From Chloroflexi bacterium RBG_16_57_11 (GTDB lineage: Bacteria > Chloroflexota > Anaerolineae > Anaerolineales > UBA4823), in NCBI GenBank assembly GCA_001795165.1, contig MGNS01000167.1:4781-11067 (forward strand): a stretch of DNA of 6,287 bases. Direction: 5' to 3'. The position numbers were made by a program, and so were the translations under genes. This document shows, in pieces, positions 1-6,287 of the stretch; the stretch's first letter is position 1; every line of letters starts with the position of its first letter. Under the pieces are notes generated by a model, which was not told where the DNA came from, searched no databases, and saw nothing but the letters and a program-made list of their open reading frames with translations.

Positions 1-568
1 CACCGGCCCGGCCACCCGACCAAACCAAAGCCGACGGCAAGGCCAAGGGCAAAGCCCACAGCATCGCCGACAGCATAACCGCCCGGGTGAACATGCGCGG
101 CCAAAGTTGCGACTGGACCTCGCTATGATAGCTCTCGTCGTCGTGTGCCAAGATACGCTCGCTGATAAACCAGACATAGGTCGCTGCCAGGTAGGTCGTC
201 GCCAGGATAGCCACTTCGGTAGTCAAAGGCAGCGTCACAGGCCCGATCGCTCTGGCTATCCAGACTCCGGTCAGGATGATCGTCACATAATGCACCAGCT
301 GGTCGATCACGTAAGGGCCAATCACCCAGCGCGGCCGCAGCTGGTGGACAGTTTCCTTGCCAATGTCGATACATAAATGTGCCAGGGCTAAGGCAAGCAA
401 GTACGGCCAGAGGGTATTGCGTGCTTCACCTGCCAGTAAAATCATCACCAGGAAATGGATGCTGATATGACCGAGTATCACGTGCGGGCGCCGCTTGTTG
501 CGCGCCATCCAGTTCGGCTGCAGCGGGTAATCCGCAATGAAATGCGCCATGAGCAGGTACCAGGTCAT
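1..568 (-). CDS. DUF3307 family membrane protein (partial; C-terminus beyond the window)
   Basis: The first 189 residues are visible, beginning MTWYLLMAHFIADYPLQPNW and leaving the window in frame. I assign it to DUF3307 from three sequence signatures: the N-terminal H9-F-I-A-D13-x2-L-Q17 with a following W-M-x3-K, a central HLCIDIGKE (about 64-72), and DQLVH (about 89-93). Family function is unknown. About five hydrophobic segments can be seen (roughly 33-48, 54-70, 86-104, 115-137 and 162-185), so it is an integral inner-membrane protein. A hydrophilic acidic stretch (about 139-155, with HDDES) lies between the last two. The start is well supported: ATGA overlap with the kinase stop and AGGAG five bases upstream. 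Being co-translated with the kinase suggests a membrane-linked partner, but this is only inference. The family name comes from recalled motifs, not from a search. Confidence 0.82.
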   Translation of the reverse strand, partial: MTWYLLMAHFIADYPLQPNWMARNKRRPHVILGHISIHFLVMILLAGEARNTLWPYLLALALAHLCIDIGKETVHQLRPRWVIGPYVIDQLVHYVTIILTGVWIARAIGPVTLPLTTEVAILATTYLAATYVWFISERILAHDDESYHSEVQSQLWPRMFTRAVMLSAMLWALPLALPSALVWSGGRAG

Positions 569-2400
569 GTTTTCTCCTGCGGGAACAACCGCCGGTGGGT
601 GGTGCGCATACAGGTGTTCATCACCACCTGCAAACCGGCTTCACGCCCAGCTTCGGCCGCGATTTCGTTGATGATACCTTCTTGCATCCACACCACATGC
701 GCGCCGATCTGGATCGCTTGCTCGACTACCGGCAAAACTGCCTCGCTGCGCCGAAAGATCTGTACCACATCCACCGGCTCGGGCACAGCCAGCAAGTCGG
801 GATAGGCTTTTTCGCCTAAGACATGTTTCAGGTTTGGATTGACCGGGATGATACGGTAGCCCTTTCGCTGTAAGTAGGCTGGAACCGTGTGCGCCGGTGT
901 ATCTTCCTGTGCCGAGATACCAACCACCGCGATCACTCGCGCCTTCATAAGAATTTCCTTCAATTGCTCGTCACTGGGTTGCGGGATGGCGACGAGTGGG
1001 TTTTCCCCCCCTTGCGCCGCTCCAAGTTTGACAGGCAACCGTACCTGGAAAACCGTTTTCCCGGGTCTTGAGTACACCTTGATCTCGCCACCGTGTTTCT
1101 GTACGATGTTGTAACTGGTGTTCAATCCCAGACCGGTGCCTTTACCCACCGGCTTGGTGGTGAAGAACGGGCTGAATATCTTTTCCACAATCGCCTCAGG
1201 AATCCCTGGCCCATTGTCTTCGATCTCAACTTCCACCCAATCTTGGTCCCTTTTTGTTCGCAGGATGATCTCGCCCCGCCCATCCATCGCATCGGCTGCG
1301 TTGTCGATGATGTTGGTCCACACCTGGTTCAACTCGCTCCCGTATGCCTGGATACGGATCGGCGCAGGGTCGTATTCCCGGCGCACCCGCACCCCGCTCT
1401 TCAACTTGCTACGCAGCATAACCAGCGTGTTATCCAGGCCCTCATGCAGGTCGACTGGCTGCACCGGAGCCTGGTCCAGATAAACATACACTTTGAGCGC
1501 TTTGACGATCTCGCCAATCCGCCCGGCGCCCTGGCTCATCTCTTCGATCAAGCTGAAAATTGTGAAATTGGCCGCCAGCCACCTCAACACGAGCACCTGC
1601 ACCCGGGGGTCGATATCCACTCCCAATTCCGCCAGGTTCAGCTCCAGGTTGGCCAGCACCGGAGCCAGCTCCCAGGGCGCATCGACGCCTTGCGAAACGA
1701 GCCAATCCTCCAGCTCGGCCTCCCGATCGCTGCGTTCCAGCGGGTCGCTATCGAGTGGGGCAGCTGCCCGGCGGCGCGTTTCCTGCTCCAAAGCCGATAG
1801 GCTCGCCCATTGGGATGCGCTGAGCGCCTCATGCTGCAGGCCGGCGTGCGCCAGGAGAAGCTCTGGGATCGCCTGACGAAGCTGGTCGGCGCCGCGCTGG
1901 ACAGCCGCCGCCGGATTGTTCAGCTCGTGGGCGATGCCCGCTGTCAGCGTACCGAGCTGAGCCATCTTCTCACTTTGCCGCAACACAATCTCCGTGGAGC
2001 GCAGGCGGGCTGTAACGGTATAGAGCATGGCGCGCGCCGCAGAAGGGCTGGTATCCAGGAGTTGCCCAAGGTGAACATGGCTGATCGACAGCAACTGGCT
2101 ATCAGTCCGGGCGCGGGCACTGGCAAAGCGCGGTGCCGCGTCCAGCAACGCCATCTCGCCGATCACCTCGCCCCTTTGACGCAACGCCAGCAAGACCTCC
2201 CGCCCGCCCGAATTTTTCAGAATTTCGATCTGACCATCCTGGATCACATAAGCTTGCTCGCCAGCGTCGCCTTCGTGGAACAGGAACTCACCCATCTCCA
2301 GGTGGACTTCCTCCACCATCGCGCACAGCGTATTTAAATCATGTTCCGGCAGCCCGGAAAACAGCGGCACTTTTTTCAAAAAGTCATTGATCCCCAGCAT
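565..2400 (-). CDS. Cyclic-nucleotide-binding sensor histidine kinase with C-terminal CoA-binding domain
   Basis: This is a 611-residue cytosolic protein with three parts. Residues about 5-130 are a CRP/PKA-type cyclic-nucleotide-binding domain. Its phosphate-binding cassette (81-97) keeps G81-E82 and R91 with the same spacing I recall for PKA, so nucleotide binding is plausible. Residues about 135-457 are a histidine-kinase core: H-box GIAHELNNP with phospho-acceptor H158, N-box WTNIIDNAADAM (361-372), G1 EDNGPGIP (394-401), F-box IFSPFFTTK and G2 GTGLGL (421-426). About 100 residues are inserted between the H-box helix and the second dimerisation helix. After a linker, residues about 484-606 are a YccU-like CoA_binding_2 Rossmann domain with AVVGIS, GYRIIPVNPN and a terminal MNTCMRTTHRRL around C597. 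Membrane segments and a receiver domain are absent, so the phosphotransfer partner is elsewhere. The start lies 2 bases after the cyclase stop behind a weak G-rich site, and the stop overlaps the next gene. The cyclase-receptor pairing is inferred. Confidence 0.93.
   Translation of the reverse strand: MLGINDFLKKVPLFSGLPEHDLNTLCAMVEEVHLEMGEFLFHEGDAGEQAYVIQDGQIEILKNSGGREVLLALRQRGEVIGEMALLDAAPRFASARARTDSQLLSISHVHLGQLLDTSPSAARAMLYTVTARLRSTEIVLRQSEKMAQLGTLTAGIAHELNNPAAAVQRGADQLRQAIPELLLAHAGLQHEALSASQWASLSALEQETRRRAAAPLDSDPLERSDREAELEDWLVSQGVDAPWELAPVLANLELNLAELGVDIDPRVQVLVLRWLAANFTIFSLIEEMSQGAGRIGEIVKALKVYVYLDQAPVQPVDLHEGLDNTLVMLRSKLKSGVRVRREYDPAPIRIQAYGSELNQVWTNIIDNAADAMDGRGEIILRTKRDQDWVEVEIEDNGPGIPEAIVEKIFSPFFTTKPVGKGTGLGLNTSYNIVQKHGGEIKVYSRPGKTVFQVRLPVKLGAAQGGENPLVAIPQPSDEQLKEILMKARVIAVVGISAQEDTPAHTVPAYLQRKGYRIIPVNPNLKHVLGEKAYPDLLAVPEPVDVVQIFRRSEAVLPVVEQAIQIGAHVVWMQEGIINEIAAEAGREAGLQVVMNTCMRTTHRRLFPQEKT
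574..578 (-). promoter_or_regulatory. Shine-Dalgarno site for the DUF3307 gene
   Basis: On the minus strand AGGAG stands five bases before the ATG at 568, inside the last codons of the kinase gene. It is the clearest ribosome-binding site in the window. Together with the ATGA stop/start overlap it fixes this start and indicates translational coupling. Confidence 0.7.
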
Positions 2401-2402
2401 AC

Positions 2403-5400
2403 CTACCCCCGACCTGCATACAGCTCACGTACTTCTGGCAGGTTAAGAAATGTGCTTCGTAGCCACTCATCTTCCCCGGTTGTATCGGGTAACGAGGCAG
2501 ATGAATCGTCCTTTGGTAAAACAATCTGCCCGGCGATGAGGTCAACAATTTGGATAGCCTCCTGGCGCAGGCTGGCAACACGAGCGGTGTCGCCCAGCTC
2601 TTCAAACAGCCTGGCCTGGCAGCCCAGGATCTGCCACAGGCATCGCAATGAGCCTTGTGCGCGCGCCTCCTGCTGGCCGGCCTCCAGCGCCTCCAGCCCT
2701 TCTTCGGGCCGTCCCAGCCCTGCCAGGGCTTTACCCTGGTACAGGTGCATGTCTGGGGCGAACAGGCGCACACCGTTGTGCTGCAACAGTTTCAGAATAC
2801 GGTCAGCCTTTTGATATAAATCCTGGTAGCGGTGGTTGGCCAGATAAATGTCGCCGAGGATGTTGAGAATGGGCGGTCCGTAATAAATCTCGCTGACGCT
2901 CGGGGTGTAGTTTTCGTCCAGCTCGGCCAGCTTTTGCATCGCCTCTTCCGGCTTACCTCGTGCGAACGACAGCAGGGATTGGAAAATGATTCCTTGGCGC
3001 TCCAGCGAAAAGACCAACATTCCGGCGGTCTGAGCATAAACCAGTGCTTCCTCCATAAGCCGGCCACTCGCTTGATGATCGCCCAGGTAGGCATAAATCC
3101 AGCTCAGCCCGAGGCGGGACATGAAGCGCGGCGCATGAAATTTAGCTTGCTCGGCCAACCCAATCGCCTGCCGCAGGGCGCGAATAGCCTGCCCCACCAA
3201 CCCCTTTTCATGATAAACCGGCCCAACAATCATCAGACTGTAAGACTGGCCCCACAAATTGCCGATCTTGCGCCCGATTTCCAGGGCTTCATCTGCAGCT
3301 TGCAGAGAGCGATCGAGCTCTGCCAGCATGTGCAGGCTTTCGGCCAGGTTATTCAGGCTGTCGGCCAGCATTGGCTGGTTGTCCAACTCTTGCCACAGCT
3401 CCTGCGCTTCGGTCAGGCAGGCAAGGGTTTGCTTCACCTGTCCGGACAGGAAATACACCCGCGACAGATCGTTCAAAATATACGCCTGCTCTTCACGCAA
3501 ACCGTGCTGCCGGGCGATTTTGAGCGCCCGTTCGCCGTACACCACAGTCTGTATTGGGTCCTGCGCGGTGTAGTTGCGGGCCAACAACAGCGCCCATAAA
3601 GCCTGCGCTTCAGCACGTGGATCCTGCACGCTCTGCGCCAGCCCCAGGGCGCGCTCGGCGATCTGCTGGCCTTTGCGGGGGTCGTAATGGGTGGTGTAAG
3701 TCGAATGAATAATCGCTTGTGGCACCAGGGCCGCCAGCTCGAGCCGCTGGTCGCCCCGCTCGGTCCCCAGTTGCTCAAGCATCTGGTAGTTATTCAGCGC
3801 CTGAGAGTACTCCCCGGAGAATTCTAGCGCTCGCCCGCGGCGAACAAAGGCGTGAAGCAGCCGCTCCGCTTCTACTGGCGGCTCGATTTGTCCTGCCAGT
3901 TCGATCGCAGACCCGTACATTGTGATCGCTTCGGGATGGGCGTACAGCCGGAAAGCGTGATCGCCTGCCAGCAGCGCGTACTCCCACGCCCGGCGATAAT
4001 CTTGAGCCTCACGGAAATGATCCACCAGGCGCGGCGCTTCTTCTTCCAGATCAGCCTCGCACAACGACTCGAGCGTTTCGCCCACCAGCCGGTGGATCTG
4101 GCGCCGCTGGCGCAGCAAGATCGACTGGTAGGCGGCATCTCGGATCAGCTCATGATGAAAGATGAGCTCGCGCACTGGCAGGCGGCGCTGCTCGCGCACC
4201 AGGCCGGCACGTTGCAAAGCCAGGAGCTGCTCATCCAGGTTCACCTTTTCGCGCGTCTGCCAGGCGCCAACAACCTGTTTTAATACCTGATCGCTGAATA
4301 CCCTCCCGATCACAGACGCGGCTTGTAAGGTCTGCCTGGTGAGCGGCTCCAGGCGGTCGATGCGCGCGGTCAGCAAAGCCTGTAAGGATTCAGGAAGCTC
4401 TATATCGTCCACGGCATGCCTAACCTGCCAAACCGCGTCCTTTTCGTCCCACCGCAGCTGACCGTTATCGATCAACACACGCACCAGCTCTTCGACGAAC
4501 AGCGGATTACCCTCTGCTTTTTGTAAAATCACCTGTTGTAGCTCCTTAAGCAGTTTCGCATCTGGGGCAACGGCTATCTGCTGCCCGTTATGACCGGCTG
4601 GTAACAGGCTATCTACCAGCGCATGGCTGTCCGGATCTGAAAGCGGTGAAATAGCTACCTCGGAATAGGCGTGAGGGTATTCCGTTTCAGCAAACTGGCG
4701 AGCTTGCCAGGCTGGCGTGTGCCTGATCGGCCGTGCGGCGCACAAGAAAAGTAGTGGCGCTTCATCGCATAGGCGAAACAGGTTGTGCAGCAGATCGACC
4801 GAGGCGGCGTCGGCCCAATGCAGGTCGTCGAAGACCGCCACGCTCGGCCTTTGGCGGGCCAGCTCGGCCCAGATCGTATACACGCTCTCCTTGAGCTGCT
4901 GCCGTGCAGTCTCCACCTGCTGCGCATTGCGAGATTCCATATCGGATTGCGAAGACTGGGCGGCTCCCATCCCCAGGGCTTCCATTAATTTATCGAAATG
5001 ATGGACCATCTCGCCTTGCAACAACGGCAACACCTTGAGGCGGATCGCCTCAAGCCCGTCAGCCTGACCGATCGGGAAGAACTGCTCCAGGAACTGGCGG
5101 AACATGCCATAAGGCCGGTTTGCCTCGTATGCGATACCGCGCGCTTCAACCCAGGAGATTTGCCCATCGCCTTCTTTGGCCACTTCGCGGCGCAATTCTG
5201 CAATCAGACGGCTCTTGCCCAGTCCGGCATCCCCCAGCAGGAAAACGATCTCGCCTCGCCCGCTTCTCACATCGTCGATAGCCTGGCGCAACCGAGCCAT
5301 CTCCGTCCCGCGTCCGATCAATGGAGGGCGCAAGCCTTCGATGCCGCGCCCGCTCCCCGGACGCAGCTTACGCCGGATGGGACGGTAAGTCGCTACCGGC

Positions 5401-5957
5401 TCGCTTTTCCCCTTGACCGGGATTTCCCCGAGCGTTTCAAAATCGAAAAATGGCTTCGCCCGGCGATAGGTGTGCTCGCTGACCTGCACGCTGCCAGGCT
5501 CGGCGGTCTGCTCCATGCGCGCCGCCAGGTTCACCGCATCCCCCATTGCCGTGTACTCGCCTGCAAAATCCGATCCAATCTCTCCCACCACCACCGGGCC
5601 GGTGTTGATCCCCACCCGTAGGTTGAACTCCATCTGATATTCCCGCTGGATTTGCTCGCGAAACGGCTGGATGCCGGCGATGATATCCAGACCTGCCAGG
5701 ACCGCCCTTTGCGGATCGTCTTCGTGGGCAACCGGCGCGCCAAAGAAAGCCAATATCGCATCCCCCATTAGCCGGGCGACTATCCCCTCGTAATGTTGTA
5801 CTGGGCGGATCAGGTAATCGAAAGCCTCCCCCATGATCTCGGCCCACTCTTCCGGATCGAGGCGCTCGGCCATGGCGGTAGACCCTGTCACATCGCAAAA
5901 CAGGATCGTGACCACGCGCCGCTCCCCCCGCATGGTCCGGCCAGGAGTATCCATCAT
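2403..5957 (-). CDS. Class III adenylate/guanylate cyclase fused to AAA/STAND ATPase and TPR-like repeats
   Basis: This 1184-residue signalling protein is counted from the ATG at 5957. Residues about 12-194 are a class III cyclase domain: metal-binding D22 (FCDVTGST) and D66 (LMGDAI), then YTAMGDAVNLAAR with transition-state N143 and R147. The lysine that usually contacts adenine four residues before the second Asp is R62, so ATP versus GTP use cannot be assigned. Residues about 212-406 are an AAA_16/MalT-like ATPase with Walker A GDAGLGKS (242-249), Walker B VFDDLHWAD (D377, D378) and the typical EGNPLFVEEL (482-491). From about 654 to 1136 the chain is helical with TPR-like A/L/Y/G periodicity, probably a ligand- or partner-binding region. 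No signal peptide or membrane segment is seen, so it is probably cytosolic. A GTG at 5999 would add 14 residues and overlap the zinc-finger gene by 43 bases. I prefer the ATG because it makes a TAATG junction and the extra residues look unlike the family; the ATG at 5933 is also possible. The next gene encodes a cyclic-nucleotide-binding kinase, a likely partner. Confidence 0.93.
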   Translation of the reverse strand: MMDTPGRTMRGERRVVTILFCDVTGSTAMAERLDPEEWAEIMGEAFDYLIRPVQHYEGIVARLMGDAILAFFGAPVAHEDDPQRAVLAGLDIIAGIQPFREQIQREYQMEFNLRVGINTGPVVVGEIGSDFAGEYTAMGDAVNLAARMEQTAEPGSVQVSEHTYRRAKPFFDFETLGEIPVKGKSEPVATYRPIRRKLRPGSGRGIEGLRPPLIGRGTEMARLRQAIDDVRSGRGEIVFLLGDAGLGKSRLIAELRREVAKEGDGQISWVEARGIAYEANRPYGMFRQFLEQFFPIGQADGLEAIRLKVLPLLQGEMVHHFDKLMEALGMGAAQSSQSDMESRNAQQVETARQQLKESVYTIWAELARQRPSVAVFDDLHWADAASVDLLHNLFRLCDEAPLLFLCAARPIRHTPAWQARQFAETEYPHAYSEVAISPLSDPDSHALVDSLLPAGHNGQQIAVAPDAKLLKELQQVILQKAEGNPLFVEELVRVLIDNGQLRWDEKDAVWQVRHAVDDIELPESLQALLTARIDRLEPLTRQTLQAASVIGRVFSDQVLKQVVGAWQTREKVNLDEQLLALQRAGLVREQRRLPVRELIFHHELIRDAAYQSILLRQRRQIHRLVGETLESLCEADLEEEAPRLVDHFREAQDYRRAWEYALLAGDHAFRLYAHPEAITMYGSAIELAGQIEPPVEAERLLHAFVRRGRALEFSGEYSQALNNYQMLEQLGTERGDQRLELAALVPQAIIHSTYTTHYDPRKGQQIAERALGLAQSVQDPRAEAQALWALLLARNYTAQDPIQTVVYGERALKIARQHGLREEQAYILNDLSRVYFLSGQVKQTLACLTEAQELWQELDNQPMLADSLNNLAESLHMLAELDRSLQAADEALEIGRKIGNLWGQSYSLMIVGPVYHEKGLVGQAIRALRQAIGLAEQAKFHAPRFMSRLGLSWIYAYLGDHQASGRLMEEALVYAQTAGMLVFSLERQGIIFQSLLSFARGKPEEAMQKLAELDENYTPSVSEIYYGPPILNILGDIYLANHRYQDLYQKADRILKLLQHNGVRLFAPDMHLYQGKALAGLGRPEEGLEALEAGQQEARAQGSLRCLWQILGCQARLFEELGDTARVASLRQEAIQIVDLIAGQIVLPKDDSSASLPDTTGEDEWLRSTFLNLPEVRELYAGRG

Positions 5958-6265
5958 TATAGGGCGATCAGCGCCTGGTCCGGGTAACACCACAGCCACG
6001 CTTCCCCAGGCTCGAGCGATTGGATCAGAGGATGGCCGGTTTGGTGATAGTGTCTGGTGGCGTGCTTATTTTTGGAGTTATCGCAGCAGCCCGCATGACC
6101 GCAAATCAGACAGATGCGCAGGTGCACCCAACGATCCCCGATCTTCAGACAATCCTCGCAGCCATCTGCACTGGGCGAGACGTCCTGGATCTCCCCCAGG
6201 TGTGTGCACCCATTGTTCTCCGCCTGTTCGCTGGCAAGCTTTTGCCGGATCGCCTGGCTGCCCAT
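5957..6265 (-). CDS. UBP-type zinc-finger domain protein (small, stand-alone or C-terminal piece)
   Basis: This is a 102-residue protein that is nearly all one ZnF-UBP domain. Candidate zinc ligands are C20 and H22 (CTH), C36 and C39 (CEDC), C52 and C55 (CLIC), C60, H68, H72 and H78, followed by a W92-C93-Y94 motif. The spacing C-x2-C-x4-C and H-x3-H-x5-H closely follows the eukaryotic domain of HDAC6/USP5 as I recall it. In eukaryotes the domain binds the free C-terminus of ubiquitin. Here the Gly-Arg that usually follows the GC motif is replaced by C61-D62, and the second Cys of eukaryotic WCYxC is D96, so ubiquitin-tail binding is doubtful. The bacterial role is unknown. The gene heads the visible operon, and its TAA overlaps the preferred cyclase ATG. 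The start is uncertain: the frame stays open for seven more codons to the window edge, and no clear Shine-Dalgarno precedes this ATG. It may therefore be the C-terminal part of a longer protein. Confidence 0.85.
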   Translation of the reverse strand: MGSQAIRQKLASEQAENNGCTHLGEIQDVSPSADGCEDCLKIGDRWVHLRICLICGHAGCCDNSKNKHATRHYHQTGHPLIQSLEPGEAWLWCYPDQALIAL

Positions 6266-6287
6266 GAATTTATACCGCTTCCCAAAT

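Noticed and set aside
123..374. Minus-strand 83-codon frame inside the DUF3307 gene
   Set aside because: It is in a different frame from the DUF3307 protein, whose motifs, hydrophobic segments and ribosome-binding site show the true frame.
1093..1800. Plus-strand open frame of 235 codons opposite the kinase gene
   Set aside because: It lies wholly antisense to the histidine-kinase core, its protein looks like no family I know, and it is explained by GC-rich codon use on the other strand.
2832..3599. Plus-strand open frame of 255 codons opposite the TPR-like region
   Set aside because: It is antisense to clearly coding, repeat-rich cyclase sequence. It is Gln/Leu/His-rich as expected for a mirrored helical repeat region, with no recognisable domain.
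4147..4168. Inverted repeat AGCTCAT / ATGAGCT with an 8-base loop
   Set aside because: It lies inside the cyclase gene over codons for ELIFHHELI, a motif common in this ATPase family. There is no T-run and no gene end nearby, so it is not a terminator.
4998..5621. Plus-strand open frame of 207 codons opposite the ATPase/cyclase part
   Set aside because: It is a shadow of conserved Walker A and cyclase-domain codons, with no motif of its own.
5958..5999. GTG at 5999 as the cyclase start, giving a 43-base overlap with the zinc-finger gene
   Set aside because: The added residues (AVVLPGPGADRPI) do not resemble the family N-terminus and the upstream site is weak. The ATG overlapping the zinc-finger stop is more typical, though the GTG is not excluded.
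1..6287. CRISPR array, tRNA/rRNA, insertion sequence, toxin-antitoxin or phage genes
   Set aside because: I saw no spaced direct repeats, cloverleaf, transposase motif or small toxin-like pair; the window is filled by four ordinary coding genes.

Overview
The window is almost entirely coding on the minus strand. It reads as one tightly packed operon running from the right edge to the left edge. In transcription order it holds: (1) a small UBP-type zinc-finger protein (6265-5957); (2) a very large class III nucleotide cyclase fused to a STAND/AAA-type ATPase and a TPR-like helical region (5957-2403); (3) a hybrid protein joining an N-terminal cyclic-nucleotide-binding domain, a histidine-kinase core and a C-terminal CoA-binding (Rossmann) domain (2400-565); and (4) the N-terminal 189 residues of a DUF3307-type membrane protein that runs off the left edge (568-1).

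The junctions are extremely tight. Gene 1 stop and the preferred gene 2 start share one base (TAATG). Genes 2 and 3 are separated by 2 bases. Genes 3 and 4 overlap by 4 bases (ATGA), with a good AGGAG ribosome-binding site. There is no intergenic space of any size, no RNA gene, no mobile element and no repeat array that I can support.

The proposed logic is a second-messenger relay. The cyclase/ATPase/TPR protein would sense a ligand or partner and make a cyclic nucleotide. The next gene carries an intact phosphate-binding cassette for a cyclic nucleotide, joined to a histidine kinase, and could be its direct receptor. The CoA-binding tail of the kinase suggests a second metabolic input (acyl-CoA or CoA status). 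The zinc finger and the DUF3307 membrane protein are of unknown function. No response regulator lies in the window. This circuit is inferred from domains and gene order only.

The organism is a bacterium with fairly GC-rich DNA and sparse Shine-Dalgarno sites. Large cyclase-ATPase-TPR proteins and dense operons of this style would fit Chloroflexota (Anaerolineae-like), but cyanobacteria or proteobacteria cannot be excluded from this sequence alone.
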